Of a DNA stretch of 64,000 nucleotides, positions 42,047-51,304 are shown piece by piece (the first letter of the stretch is position 1; each line of letters opens with the position of its first letter). Under the pieces are notes generated by a model. It was not told where the DNA came from, searched no databases, and saw nothing but the letters and a program-made list of their open reading frames with translations. The DNA is from Streptomyces sp. 35G-GA-8. GTDB lineage: Bacteria > Actinomycetota > Actinomycetes > Streptomycetales > Streptomycetaceae. The stretch spans positions 256,101 through 320,100 of the forward strand of contig NZ_JAMHJQ010000001.1 in NCBI RefSeq assembly GCF_023534745.1, given 5' to 3'. Both the position numbers and the translations under genes were made by a program.

Positions 42047-42469
42047 TCAGCTCTGCTCGAATACCCGTTCGTCCTCATAGACGAGGCTGTCCGAATCGGT
42101 GCAGGTCGCCACCGTGACGGTGGATACGACGCGCAGGCCCATCTGTTCCGCGCACTCACCCAGTTCGGCGCCGCCGCGCTCCGCGAGCACGAGAGTGAAC
42201 GCCTGTCTCTCGTCCATGATGTACGGCTCCCCGTAGCCCAGCTCCGCCGCCGCCTCGGGGTCGCTCCGCGCGATCTGCCACGCACGGTGCATCAGGAGTC
42301 CCGGGTCCTCGATCACGAGCCGACGGGTCTCGTTGACGGTGACGGCCAGCCGGGCGGTGGCGGAACCGGCGGTACGGACCGGGCGGCAGGTGACGCGGGC
42401 GGGGTCGATGGCATGGGCGGGGCCGGGGAGGCTCGCACCAGCACCGGAACGGTGTGACAGAGCGGACAT
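42047..42469 (-). CDS. Hypothetical protein in the XRE/ATPase cluster
   Basis: 140 residues with no recognised domain. The core reads RPVRTAGSATARLAVTVNETRRL..., then a mixed alpha/beta region and an acidic end. AGGAGCC lies directly before ATG 42469. It follows the RsbW-like ATPase gene by 22 bases on the same strand, so the two are probably one operon; in whiJ-type clusters this place is often taken by a small partner protein. Confidence 0.65.
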   Translation of the reverse strand: MSALSHRSGAGASLPGPAHAIDPARVTCRPVRTAGSATARLAVTVNETRRLVIEDPGLLMHRAWQIARSDPEAAAELGYGEPYIMDERQAFTLVLAERGGAELGECAEQMGLRVVSTVTVATCTDSDSLVYEDERVFEQS

Positions 42470-42491
42470 GGGTGGCTCCTGTCGAGGAGGA

Positions 42492-43091
42492 TCAGCGGTG
42501 GCCCGTGGTGAGGGTGGCCCAGGAACGGGCGCGGTACGGGCAGGGAAGCGCGGTGGTCCGCCCGTGGTCGGCGGCCAGCGCGGAGATGACGTCGAGGCCC
42601 CTGCCGTGATCACCGGCCAGCTCATGCGGACGGCTGCTCTCGGCCGGCCCCCCGTCGTCCACTGCGATATGAACGCTGCCGTCAGGACGGCGTTCCAGAT
42701 GAGCGCGGATGGGGCCACAGGCGTGCAGTACGGCGTTGGCGACGAGCTCCGACACGACCAGCAGAGTGTCATCGACGATGTCGTCGCGGTCGGCATGCGA
42801 CCAGTCGGCCAGCGCGGCGCGGGCCCACTGCCGGGCGCGCCGGCACGAGTCGTCGCTGCGGTCGAGGCTCAGGGAGATCCGGCGGGTGTTCCGGGCGGCC
42901 TGAGCGTCCGGCGAGGACCCACCGCGTGAGGACCGGTCGTCCCGTGATGTCTGGCGCGCGACCCACGCGGTCCCCCGGGCGGGGACGGCGCCGAGGAGCC
43001 GGACGCCGCTCACTGCGGCACACGGCCCGCCCGGGGTTTCGATCGGTCCGCTCCCGGAGGATGCGGCTGGGGCAGATGGGGACATACTCAT
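42492..43091 (-). CDS. RsbW-like anti-sigma-type ATP-binding protein
   Basis: 199 residues. An N-terminal disordered extension of about 85 residues, then a HATPase_c_2 domain: SELVANAVLHA (N-box), VHIAVDDGGP (D-box), GDHGRGLDVISALA (G-box). Such ATPases either phosphorylate STAS proteins or act as partners of the XRE/DUF5753 regulators typical of Streptomyces; it is divergent from such a regulator. ATG 43091 or 43085; the ribosome binding site is weak. Confidence 0.82.
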   Translation of the reverse strand: MSMSPSAPAASSGSGPIETPGGPCAAVSGVRLLGAVPARGTAWVARQTSRDDRSSRGGSSPDAQAARNTRRISLSLDRSDDSCRRARQWARAALADWSHADRDDIVDDTLLVVSELVANAVLHACGPIRAHLERRPDGSVHIAVDDGGPAESSRPHELAGDHGRGLDVISALAADHGRTTALPCPYRARSWATLTTGHR

Positions 43092-43221
43092 CACTGTCGG
43101 AGCACCGTGCCCGATATGCAACGTGCGGAGTGTGCACGGCGGGCAAGGTGCGCACGGTGTCGCATACGGGACCCTGGAGCACATCCCGCGGGATGTGGGA
43201 GCGGCGGAAAGGGGGCAGATC

Positions 43222-44103
43222 ATGAGACCGAGGTCCGGCCCCACGGTGCACCACGCGGTCCTGGCCGCCCGGCTTCTGTCGCTGCGCGTGGGCGCCGGTC
43301 TGTCCGTGACCCAGGCGGCGGCGTCACTGGGCGCGCACCGGACGACGGTCATGAGGATCGAACGGGCCGAGACGGCGCTCGACGCGGGCCAGGTCCGCAC
43401 CCTGCTTGAGCGTTACGGGGCCGGTCAGGAGGAGATCCGGCAGTTCCTCAGCGAGCTGGCCACCGCCAATCTGCCGGGGTGGTGGCACCCCTGGCGGGAC
43501 GTGATGGACCCGTGGGACCTCGACCTGATGAACGTGGAATCCGCGGCCCGCATGGTCCGTGTCTGGCATCCGGCGCTGGTGCCCCCTCTGCTGCGCACCC
43601 CCGCGTACGCCAGGGCGGTGGAGGACATGCTCGGGACGGACCGTTCACCGGCCGATCGCGCCAGACGCGTCGAACTGCTGACCGAGCGCCGGGCCCGGCT
43701 GGCGGAGCGGGGGGCACGGATCTGGTCCCTGATGACGGAAGCGGCGCTGCGTACGCGCGTGGGCGACGGGGGCATCATGGAGGAGCAACTCGCCGCGCTG
43801 CGTGAGGCCGCCGACCGCCCGGACGTCATCCTTCAGGTGGCGCGGCTGACCGATCCACCGCATCCGCTCAGCGGCGTGGCCGCGCTGACGCTGTACCGGG
43901 TGGATGTGCCCGAGATCCCTGACCATGTGGTCCGGGACAGCCCTGTCGGACCGGCCGACGTCTGGAGTGACACACGGACCGTGACGGCGTACCGGACACT
44001 CATCGACCAGGCGTGCGCCGCCGCCCCGCATCCGTCCACGCCGCTGCCGTACCCGTGCCCCGTGTCCGAGGCCGACCCGAGTGCTCCGCACCCGATGACC
44101 TGA
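43222..44103 (+). CDS. XRE-family regulator with DUF5753 domain (WhiJ-like)
   Basis: 293 residues. HTH at about 15-70 (VLAARLLSLRVGAGLSVTQAAASLGAHRTTVMRIERAE in pieces) and a C-terminal DUF5753 ligand-type domain (FLSELATANLPGWWHPW..., VWHPALVPPLLRTPAYARAV, IPDHVVRDSPVG). This is the WhiJ/AbaA-type regulator family that usually sits next to an RsbW-like ATPase and a small protein, as here. AAAGGGGG precedes ATG 43222. Confidence 0.87.
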   Translation: MRPRSGPTVHHAVLAARLLSLRVGAGLSVTQAAASLGAHRTTVMRIERAETALDAGQVRTLLERYGAGQEEIRQFLSELATANLPGWWHPWRDVMDPWDLDLMNVESAARMVRVWHPALVPPLLRTPAYARAVEDMLGTDRSPADRARRVELLTERRARLAERGARIWSLMTEAALRTRVGDGGIMEEQLAALREAADRPDVILQVARLTDPPHPLSGVAALTLYRVDVPEIPDHVVRDSPVGPADVWSDTRTVTAYRTLIDQACAAAPHPSTPLPYPCPVSEADPSAPHPMT

Positions 44104-44139
44104 CCACCCGTTTCTGACCAGTGACCGAAAGGATCCACC

Positions 44140-44931
44140 GTGCCGGATGAGACTCCGCGTCGTATCGACACCTCCGTTCCGCACTCCGCGCGCATCTGGA
44201 ACTACTGGCTGGGCGGCAAGGATCATTTCTCGGCCGACCAGGAGGCCGGGGACGCCTACCGAGAGGCCTATCCCCTGATCGAGGCGTTCGCGCGGGAGTC
44301 GCGCGGCTTTCTGCGGCGCTCCGTCACCTATCTCGCGGCGGAGGCGGGGATGACGCAGTTCCTCGATCTGGGCGCCGGGCTGCCGACCGTGAACAACACG
44401 CACGAGGTCGCGCAGCGCATCGCCCCCACCGCGCGCATCGTGTACGTGGATCACGATCCGCTGGTCCTGCTGCACGTCCACGCGCTGCTCACCTCGACCG
44501 CCGAGGGCGCGACCGCCTATATCGAGGCGGACATGCGGGACACGGACGCGGTGCTCGAGGGTGCGGCGGGGACTCTCGACATGTCACGGCCGATCGCGCT
44601 GGTCATCTCGGACGTGCTCGGCCACATCGTCGACTTCGACGAGGCCCTCGCCCTGGTCAAGCGGCTCGTGGAGCGGCTGCCGTCCGGCAGCTATCTGGCC
44701 CTGAGCCACGCGGCGGCCTCGGACGAGGGACACGCGGCGGCCCAGGACGCGTACAACGCGTCCGGGGCCATCCCGTACATCCTCCGCACACCCGAGCAGA
44801 TCGTGAGGTTCTTCGACGGGCTGGAGGTGGTCGAGCCGGGGGTGGTGTCCTGGCCCCACTGGCACCCCGACGCCACCACCACGTCGGTCGCCGAGCGGGG
44901 CGGCTGGGGAGGCGTCGCCCGTATCCCCTGA
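44140..44931 (+). CDS. Methyltransf_19 (DUF574) SAM-dependent methyltransferase
   Basis: 263 residues. Family start PRRIDTSVPHSARIWNYWLGGKDHFSADQEAG (in part: ARIWNYWLGGKD), SAM site FLDLGAGLPT, then YVDHDPLVL and a final WPHWHPD. The family is large in Streptomyces and its substrates are unknown. GTG 44140 with AAAGGA 6 bases upstream; it follows the XRE gene by 36 bases and is probably in its operon. Confidence 0.87.
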   Translation: MPDETPRRIDTSVPHSARIWNYWLGGKDHFSADQEAGDAYREAYPLIEAFARESRGFLRRSVTYLAAEAGMTQFLDLGAGLPTVNNTHEVAQRIAPTARIVYVDHDPLVLLHVHALLTSTAEGATAYIEADMRDTDAVLEGAAGTLDMSRPIALVISDVLGHIVDFDEALALVKRLVERLPSGSYLALSHAAASDEGHAAAQDAYNASGAIPYILRTPEQIVRFFDGLEVVEPGVVSWPHWHPDATTTSVAERGGWGGVARIP

Positions 44932-45036
44932 CCAGTCCCCCTCCCTCTGAACACTCCCCTGACCACTCCCGCCGGCCACTTCCCCCGACCGCGTCCAGCG
45001 CGTGCGCGCGTACCGCCTCTCGCCGAAGCTGTACGG

Positions 45037-46545
45037 ATGGACAGTGACGGGCTGGTGGCGCGCCGGCTGATCGAGGCGGCGGCCCGCTCGGGCGCCTCGC
45101 TGATCGCGGAGACCGCCGCCGCCGTCTCGGGATGGGCCGTCCTGGTCGACCCGACCGCGGGTGCCGTCTACAGCTCGCCGGAGCACGCGGCCGCGGCGGG
45201 GACCAGCGCCGCGGCAGGGGCCAAGTACACGGCGGCGCGGTCCGGGGACAGCGACGGCGAGGGCGACGGCGATACGACGGTCCGGCAGGTGGTGGGCGCC
45301 GCGCTCGTGGTCCACGCGGGCCCGGACGTCTCCGCCCGCCGGGCCGAGCTGGTGACCCGGACCACGGCCGGGCTGCTGGAAGTACGTGCCCGCCGCGCCG
45401 AAGAGCTCACGAGCGCGGAGATGCGGCTGCACGCCGTGCTGACACGCCTGCTGCTGCGGGGCGAAACCCGTCTCGTGGCGGAGGTCGTCGGCGGTCTGCC
45501 CTCGCACGCCACCGTCTACCGGCTCTCCGGCGGCGCGGATCCGCAGGCCGTGTACCAGGCGGTGTGGCGCGCACTGCTGCCCACCGGTGCCCGGCCGGGT
45601 CCTGTCCGGGCACCTGTCCGGTCGATCTTCGCCGGCCCGCGAAGATCGACCGGAGGGGGTCTGGGCGCGGCCACGCTCATCTCCCTCCTGGACGGTGAAC
45701 TGGTCGTCGTGGCCCTCCATGACGCCGCGCGGGACGACGGACGCGTCCTGCGGCTCATCGCCCGCTCGGCGGAGCGGCACGGGCTGCTCGGCGGGGTCGC
45801 GGACCCCGTGCCGCTCGACCTGCTGGCCGCGGCCTTCACCGAGGCGGGGCAGGCACGCGCGGGGGCCGCGGTGGGCCGCTGGCTGGTCCCGGCGGCCGGG
45901 CTCGGCGACCGTGCCCTGCTGCGGATCATCCCGCCCGACCGGCTCGCCGCATGGGCGTCGTCCCTGCTGGGGCCGCTCACACGGCCGCAGCGCCAGGCGC
46001 TGGAAGGCTGGCTGCGTACCGGGTCGGTCGGGGCCACGGCACAGATGCTGGGGGTCTCCCGAGGCACCACGCGCTCACGGCTGCGGACGGCGGGCGAGCG
46101 GCTGGGCGGTCTGGACACCCCACTCGCCCTGGCGCGGCTCTCCTTGGCGCTGCGCGCCCCGGCCGCCGGGCCCACGGAGTCGGCCGGGCCCGCCGACGCG
46201 GGCCCGCCCGCCGCGCTCCCCACGGAACTCGTGGACGCCGCGTCGGCGCGCCGTTGGGCCACGGAACTGACCGAACCGCTCGACACACCGCAACGGATCG
46301 CCCTGCGTGTCTGGTTCGGCCATCTCGGCAGCGTCGCCCCGGCCGCCGAGGAGTTGGGTCTGCACCGTACGACGCTCCGGCGGTGGCTGGAGGAGATCGG
46401 CCGGCTGCTGGATGTGGACCTGTCGTCCGCGACCGTCCGTGCGGACCTCTATCTCGCGCTGGAGACCCTCGCCGGCCCGGACGACTCCCCCGGCGCGCTG
46501 CCACGCCGGGGAGGCCGCACGTACCGGCGGCCGGAGAATCTCTGA
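45037..46545 (+). CDS. PucR-type transcriptional regulator with two C-terminal HTH segments
   Basis: 502 residues. N-terminal half is a GAF/PucR-like region ([19 protein letters not shown]...). Two HTH_30-like elements occupy about 315-365 ([39 protein letters not shown] in pieces) and about 425-475 ([36 protein letters not shown] in pieces). PucR/CdaR proteins carry one such element; the second is a variation. The coding sequence contains a perfect 15-base inverted repeat. No operon partner; target unknown. Confidence 0.78.
   Translation: MDSDGLVARRLIEAAARSGASLIAETAAAVSGWAVLVDPTAGAVYSSPEHAAAAGTSAAAGAKYTAARSGDSDGEGDGDTTVRQVVGAALVVHAGPDVSARRAELVTRTTAGLLEVRARRAEELTSAEMRLHAVLTRLLLRGETRLVAEVVGGLPSHATVYRLSGGADPQAVYQAVWRALLPTGARPGPVRAPVRSIFAGPRRSTGGGLGAATLISLLDGELVVVALHDAARDDGRVLRLIARSAERHGLLGGVADPVPLDLLAAAFTEAGQARAGAAVGRWLVPAAGLGDRALLRIIPPDRLAAWASSLLGPLTRPQRQALEGWLRTGSVGATAQMLGVSRGTTRSRLRTAGERLGGLDTPLALARLSLALRAPAAGPTESAGPADAGPPAALPTELVDAASARRWATELTEPLDTPQRIALRVWFGHLGSVAPAAEELGLHRTTLRRWLEEIGRLLDVDLSSATVRADLYLALETLAGPDDSPGALPRRGGRTYRRPENL
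45618..45653. repeat. Perfect 15-base inverted repeat within a coding region
   Basis: Arms 45618-45632 and 45639-45653 pair perfectly around a 6-base loop, in mid-gene of the PucR-type regulator. It would form a very stable mRNA hairpin. Confidence 0.85.
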
Positions 46546-46601
46546 GGAGGGGGCGACTCCCACACCGGGGCGCCGTCGTCAGGGTGGTGGACGGCCGGAC
46601 A

Positions 46602-46607
46602 TAGCAT
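46602..46607 (+). promoter_or_regulatory. -10 element of the epoxide hydrolase gene
   Basis: TAGCAT ends 8 bases before ATG 46616 and no ribosome binding site is present, so the mRNA is probably leaderless. Confidence 0.45.
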
Positions 46608-46615
46608 GCGCGTCC

Positions 46616-47818
46616 ATGACGACATCGGCACCTGATTCCATCCGCCCCTTCCATCTCGACATCCCCCAGAGCGAACTGGACGATCTGTGGGATCGCCTGG
46701 ATCGCACCCGCTGGCCCGACGAACTGCCGGGGGTGGGGTGGGCCTACGGCGTCCCCCTCGGCTACCTCAAGGAACTCACGCGTTACTGGCGGCACGAGTA
46801 CGACTGGCGGGCCGCGGAAGCCGGGCTGAACACCTGGCCGCAGTTCACCACGACCATCGACGGCGCGAACATCCACTTCGCCCATGTCCGCTCCCCGGAA
46901 CCGGACGCGACCCCGCTGCTGATGACCCACGGCTGGCCGGGCTCGATCGTCGAATTCGCCCGGGTCGTCGGTCCGCTCACCGATCCGCGCGCGCATGGCG
47001 GCGACCCCTCGGAAGCGTTCCATCTGGTGCTGCCGAGCCTCCCCGGGTTCGGGCTGTCCGGCCCGACGAGGGAGACGGGCTGGGAGTTCCGGCGGGTGGC
47101 CGCCGCCTTCACCGAGCTGATGCGGCGCCTCGGCTACGAGCGGTACGGGGTGCAGGGCGGCGACTGGGGGGCGGCCGTTTCCCGGGAGATCGGCCGGACC
47201 CGGCCCGATCTGGTCATCGGCGTCCATCTGAACCTGCTGCCGAACGCGGCGGCGGCCCACAAGCCCGGCGCGGACGAACTGGACGCGCTGCCCCCGCAGG
47301 AGCGCGAGCGCACGCTCGCCTCCTGGGAACGCGCCCAGGAGTGGAGTCGGGACCGGCAGGGATACGCCGACATCCAGTCCACCCGGCCGCAGACGCTGGC
47401 GTACGGCCTGACCGACTCGCCGGTGGGTCAACTGGCCTGGATCGTGGAGAAGTTCAAGGAGTGGACCGACTCCCGGGAGCGCCCGGAGGATGCCGTCGAC
47501 CGCGACCAGATGCTCACGAACGTGATGCTGTACTGGCTGACCGGCACGGCCGGCTCGTCGGCCCGTATCTACTACGAGCGGGCGCACGCCGATTACTGGG
47601 GCACACCGCCCGAGCCGTCGACGGCGCCGACCGCGCTGGCCGACTTCGCGCGGGAGAACTTCATCCCGCTGCGGCATGTCGCGGACCGGACGAACACCAT
47701 CGTGCAGTGGACGGAGTACGACAGGGGCGGGCACTTCGCGGCCATGGAGCAGCCGGACCTGCTGGTCGGCGACGTACGGCGGTTCTTCCGGACGGTCGGC
47801 GGGGCGCCCGTCGCATGA
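46616..47818 (+). CDS. Microsomal-type epoxide hydrolase (EHN + alpha/beta hydrolase)
   Basis: 400 residues. N-terminal EHN domain ([28 protein letters not shown] in part) and an alpha/beta hydrolase fold: oxyanion HGWPGS, nucleophile Asp in GGDWGAAV, charge-relay Glu and catalytic His in [10 protein letters not shown] near the end. It opens epoxides with water. The length and order match bacterial epoxide hydrolases of the mEH family. Substrate unknown; it stands alone. Confidence 0.87.
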   Translation: MTTSAPDSIRPFHLDIPQSELDDLWDRLDRTRWPDELPGVGWAYGVPLGYLKELTRYWRHEYDWRAAEAGLNTWPQFTTTIDGANIHFAHVRSPEPDATPLLMTHGWPGSIVEFARVVGPLTDPRAHGGDPSEAFHLVLPSLPGFGLSGPTRETGWEFRRVAAAFTELMRRLGYERYGVQGGDWGAAVSREIGRTRPDLVIGVHLNLLPNAAAAHKPGADELDALPPQERERTLASWERAQEWSRDRQGYADIQSTRPQTLAYGLTDSPVGQLAWIVEKFKEWTDSRERPEDAVDRDQMLTNVMLYWLTGTAGSSARIYYERAHADYWGTPPEPSTAPTALADFARENFIPLRHVADRTNTIVQWTEYDRGGHFAAMEQPDLLVGDVRRFFRTVGGAPVA

Positions 47819-47897
47819 CGGTCGGCGCGCCGGACGAGCGCGTTCGGGTGCGGGTGCGCGTGCGGGTGCGTGGAGGGCGCCGATCCGGTTCGATGTC

Positions 47898-47926
47898 TTG
47901 ACCCGGTTCGAACCCGTCGGTAACTT
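47898..47926 (+). promoter_or_regulatory. Promoter of the SGNH lipase gene
   Basis: -35 TTGACC (47898-47903), exact 17-base spacer, -10 TAACTT (47921-47926), giving a leader of about 80 bases. A GGTTCGAACC palindrome lies in the spacer. Confidence 0.6.
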
Positions 47927-47954
47927 CCAGGCTCCGCCCCGAGTCGGCGCGCAC

Positions 47955-47981
47955 CAACGGCCCTCGTTCTGGGGGCCGTTG
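47955..47981 (+). promoter_or_regulatory. 5' leader hairpin of the lipase mRNA
   Basis: Perfect nine-base arms CAACGGCCC / GGGCCGTTG with a 9-base loop, about 25 bases into the predicted leader. Confidence 0.4.
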
Positions 47982-48014
47982 CCCAGGATCGTGTCCTGTT
48001 CAAAGGAGAACGAC

Positions 48015-48896
48015 ATGTCCCTACGTTCAGCCGGGTACGGCCTGGCGGCCATGGCCGTCACGATCTCCCTCATCGGATCGGCGGCGCCGGCGCAGGCCGC
48101 GGAGAACACCTCGCCCCTCAACTATGTGGCGCTCGGCGACAGTTACGCGGCCGGGTCGGGCGTACTGCCCTTCGCCGTCCCGGCGCCGCTCCTCTGTCTG
48201 GGCTCCGCGAAGAACTATCCACGGGTCATCGCCGACGCGACGGACGCGAAGCTGACCGACGTGACCTGTGGTGGCGCCGAGACCCGGCACTTCGAGACGT
48301 CCCAGTACCCCGGTGTCGCCCCTCAACTCGACGCGGTCACCGAGGACACGGACCTGGTGACGGTCAGCATCGGCGGCAACGACAGCTCCGTCTTCGCCGG
48401 AGCGGTCCTCGCCTGTGGCGCGGCCGGGGTGCTCTCCGGGGGCAAGGGCAGCCCCTGCCGCGACACCTGGGGAGACCATTTCGACCGGCTGATCGAGGAG
48501 AAGACCTACCCAGCCGTCAGAACCGCCCTCCAGAAGGTCAAGGAGAAGGCGCCGAACGCGCGCGTGGTCGTGGTGGGTTACCCCTGGCTGCTGCCGGCGA
48601 AGGCCGACCGCTCATGCTTCGCGAAGATGCCTATCTCCGAGGGCGATGTGCCGTATCTGCGCGGCATGCAGGGCCATATGAACGAGATCCTGGAGCAGGC
48701 CGCGAACGAGACAGGGACGACGTACGCCGACATGGCCGGCGCCTCCGACGGCCATGACGCCTGTCAGCCCCGGGGAACCCGGTGGGTGGAACCGGTGTTC
48801 TTCTTCGATCAGCTCAATCCGGTGCACCCCAACGCGCTGGGCGAGGAGAAGATGGCCGACCAGGCGATGCGGGCCCTGCCGGCCACGCACCGGTGA
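48015..48896 (+). CDS. Secreted SGNH/GDSL-family lipase
   Basis: 293 residues. Signal peptide 1-29 (ends PAQA). SGNH blocks: GDSYAAGSG (nucleophile Ser), GGAE, SIGGNDSS, and the catalytic HPN in NPVHPNALG. Cys residues are spaced as in Streptomyces extracellular lipases (several disulphides). It should hydrolyse lipid esters outside the cell. AAAGGAGAA precedes ATG 48015. A good promoter and a leader hairpin lie upstream. Confidence 0.9.
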   Translation: MSLRSAGYGLAAMAVTISLIGSAAPAQAAENTSPLNYVALGDSYAAGSGVLPFAVPAPLLCLGSAKNYPRVIADATDAKLTDVTCGGAETRHFETSQYPGVAPQLDAVTEDTDLVTVSIGGNDSSVFAGAVLACGAAGVLSGGKGSPCRDTWGDHFDRLIEEKTYPAVRTALQKVKEKAPNARVVVVGYPWLLPAKADRSCFAKMPISEGDVPYLRGMQGHMNEILEQAANETGTTYADMAGASDGHDACQPRGTRWVEPVFFFDQLNPVHPNALGEEKMADQAMRALPATHR

Positions 48897-49158
48897 GCGT
48901 CCGCCCGGGGCGTGCCCGTCCGGTCGACCGGCGGTCGGGGCGTCGGGCAGCGGCCCCTCCCGACATGCGTATCCGGGAGGTTCGGGGTTCGCTTGAGGTG
49001 CTGTCCGGCCGCGTACATCCATCAGCCACCCCCGTGTCCGGGGCCGGACAGCTCGACCGGCCGGAGGAACACCGTGCGGTGTCCGGATGCGGCGGCACGT
49101 CGTACCGGGCAGACTGACGGCGCGGGGGACGACGGTCCGATGAGGCAGCTGACTGCCC

Positions 49159-50502
49159 TCACTGGACCGTCCCCCGTCCATGACGTCCATGTCCCTGGCC
49201 GGGCGGCTCGGCGGCGGTGAAACGCACCCGGATGGTGAGGCCGCCCGCCGCGTTGGCCGTCGCGACGGCGGTGGCGCCATGGGCACGGGCGATGGCGGCG
49301 ACGATGGAGAGACCGAGGCCGACACCGTCGCCCGGGGCGTGCCGGCGTTCCTCGATACGCCGGAACGGCTCGAAGAGCAGCGGGACGGTCCCCGTGGGGA
49401 TGACCGGTCCGGTGTTGCTCACTTCCAGGCGGCCGGCGCCGGTGCGGACGCTGACGCTGCCGCCCGGGTGGTTGTGCCGGATCGCGTTGCTCACCAGGTT
49501 GTGTGTCAGCCGTTCGAGCAGGACGGGGTCGCCGGTGGTCCGCAGGGGCTGGAGATCGAGGTGCGGTGTCACGTCGCGATCGGCCGCCTCGGGGCCGGCG
49601 GCGAGGGCCACGGCACGCGCGACCTCGCGCAGATCGACCGGTTCGCGGCGGCGCATGCCCTGCTCGGACGTGGCGAGGAGCAGCAGCCCCTCGATCAGAT
49701 GGCCCTGCTGTTCGGATGTCTTGATGAGCTTGGTACGGATCCGGGCCACCCGCTGGGGATCCGGGTTGTCCGCCAGACCGATCTCGGCGGCGGCCCGCTG
49801 GAGTGCCACCGGGGTGCGCAGTTCGTGTGCGGCGTTGGCGGCGAATCTCTGCTGCGCGTGGACCAGTTGCTGTATGCGGTCGAGCATCTCGTCGAAGGTG
49901 TCGGCGAGTACCTTCAGCTCGCCCGGGGGCGCGCGCAGGGCGATGCGTTCATGGAGGTTCGTGCCGGAGAGAAGCCGAGCGGTCTCGGTGACATGACGTA
50001 CCGGACGCAGCACACGGCCGGCCATCCACCAGGCGACGGCGACCGCCGCCGCGGCGAACGCGACGAGGGCGATCAGGGAGACGACGACCAGGTCGTTGAG
50101 GGCGGCGGACCGTATGTCGTCGATGAACCTGGTGGATTGGGCCTCGCCGGCCAGGACCATGGACCGCTCGATCCGGCGGCCGTCGTGGGTCTCGTCGGAG
50201 CTCGCCCCCGGAGTCGTCCCGGGGAGGGGCGTCAGGTCGGCGGTGGACTCTCCCGAGCCCTGTCGGGGGCCGGGCGAGACCTCGACCGCTGTGGCCGGGA
50301 GCCTCTTCACCGCTCCACCGATGCTGGAGTACAGCCCCTGCCCCAGCAGCACATAGATCAGCGCGATGAGGGCGCCGCCGACCAGAAGCAGCATCAGGGT
50401 GCACAACGCGGTGAGGCGGGCGCGTTCGCTTCCCAGCGTCGGCACCGGGAAGCGCCCCGCCCTCCGGCCGAGCCGGCGGTACGGGCGACCGTGCCCGGTC
50501 AC
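49159..50502 (-). CDS. Sensor histidine kinase (HAMP-HisKA-HATPase)
   Basis: 447 residues. Transmembrane helix about 32-55, an extracytoplasmic loop of about 95 residues, second helix about 140-165, HAMP, HisKA with FAANAAHELRTPVALQR, and HATPase_c with N-box (HNLVSNAIRHNHPGG), an atypical D-box (VSNTGPVIP) and GVGLGLSIVAAIARAHGA. GTG 50502 overlaps the regulator's stop (GTGA). It is the partner of the regulator and is divergent from the efflux operon. Confidence 0.9.
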   Translation of the reverse strand: MTGHGRPYRRLGRRAGRFPVPTLGSERARLTALCTLMLLLVGGALIALIYVLLGQGLYSSIGGAVKRLPATAVEVSPGPRQGSGESTADLTPLPGTTPGASSDETHDGRRIERSMVLAGEAQSTRFIDDIRSAALNDLVVVSLIALVAFAAAAVAVAWWMAGRVLRPVRHVTETARLLSGTNLHERIALRAPPGELKVLADTFDEMLDRIQQLVHAQQRFAANAAHELRTPVALQRAAAEIGLADNPDPQRVARIRTKLIKTSEQQGHLIEGLLLLATSEQGMRRREPVDLREVARAVALAAGPEAADRDVTPHLDLQPLRTTGDPVLLERLTHNLVSNAIRHNHPGGSVSVRTGAGRLEVSNTGPVIPTGTVPLLFEPFRRIEERRHAPGDGVGLGLSIVAAIARAHGATAVATANAAGGLTIRVRFTAAEPPGQGHGRHGRGTVQ

Positions 50503-51170
50503 CGGTCGTCCTCCGCGGCGATGCGGTACCCGGCGCCCGGCACGGTCTCGATCACATCGGGCACACCGAGCTTCGTCCGGAGCCGGCTGAGTGTGACCCG
50601 TACCGCGTTCGTGCGGTAGCTGATCCCCTCTTCCCACACCTGCTCGACGAGATCGTCACTGCTGACCACACTCCCGCACGCCCGCAGGAGTGTTTCCAGC
50701 ACGGCGAACTCCTTCAGGGACAACCGCAGCGGCCGGCCGTCGCGCCGCGCCTGGCGGGCGGAGGTGTCCAGGACGATGCCCGCGCGTCTGATCACGGGCG
50801 GCAGCATGGGGTTGGCGCGGCGGCCCAGAGCCAGCACGCGGGCCAGCAGTTCCTCGTACGCGAAGGGCTTGGCCAGATAGTCGTCCGCTCCCAGGCCCAG
50901 GCCCTCGACACGGTCATGGACCGTCCCGAACGCGGTCAGCATCAGGACGCGGGTGAGGAGCCCGCGCTCGACGATCCGCCGGCAGACCTCGTCGCCGGGC
51001 AGTCCTGGGAGGTCGCGGTCCAGGACGATCACGTCGTACGCGCCGAAGGTCAGCCGCCGCATCGCCGCCAGGCCGTCACCGGCCACATCGACGGCGAGGG
51101 CGTTTCGACGCAGCCCGTCGGCGATCATCTCGGCGAGGAATTCCTCGTCCTCCACAACAAGCACGCGCAT
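50499..51170 (-). CDS. OmpR-family response regulator
   Basis: 223 residues. Receiver (VLVVEDEEFLAEMI, phospho-Asp in VIVLDRDLPGLPG, LTAFGTV, DYLAKPF) and winged-helix output domain (RLSLKEFAVLETLLRACG..., TNAVRVTLSRLRTKLG, TVPGAGYRIA). First gene of the two-component operon. Divergent from the lipoprotein/adaptor/ABC genes, which it probably controls through the direct repeats in the shared spacer. Confidence 0.92.
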   Translation of the reverse strand: MRVLVVEDEEFLAEMIADGLRRNALAVDVAGDGLAAMRRLTFGAYDVIVLDRDLPGLPGDEVCRRIVERGLLTRVLMLTAFGTVHDRVEGLGLGADDYLAKPFAYEELLARVLALGRRANPMLPPVIRRAGIVLDTSARQARRDGRPLRLSLKEFAVLETLLRACGSVVSSDDLVEQVWEEGISYRTNAVRVTLSRLRTKLGVPDVIETVPGAGYRIAAEDDR

Positions 51171-51196
51171 GGATACCTGTGTACCGGAGGAACACC

Positions 51197-51224
51197 TTTC
51201 ACCACTGTTACGGGTTCGGTGAAA
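51197..51224. promoter_or_regulatory. Inverted repeat in the divergent spacer
   Basis: TTTCACC-N14-GGTGAAA, perfect seven-base arms, 27 bases upstream of the regulator ATG. Confidence 0.4.
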
Positions 51225-51260
51225 GCGATGAAACACACACTGCCGCGAAGGTCTCCTCGG

Positions 51261-51285
51261 CACACGTCAGCACACTTCAGCACAC
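51261..51285. promoter_or_regulatory. Candidate response-regulator direct-repeat site
   Basis: CACACGTCAG, CACACTTCAG, CACAC: two and a half copies with a 10-bp period, 20 bases before the lipoprotein ATG. The period suits tandem binding of an OmpR-type regulator. Confidence 0.5.
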
Positions 51286-51304
51286 CGAAACGCGGAGACC
51301 GATC

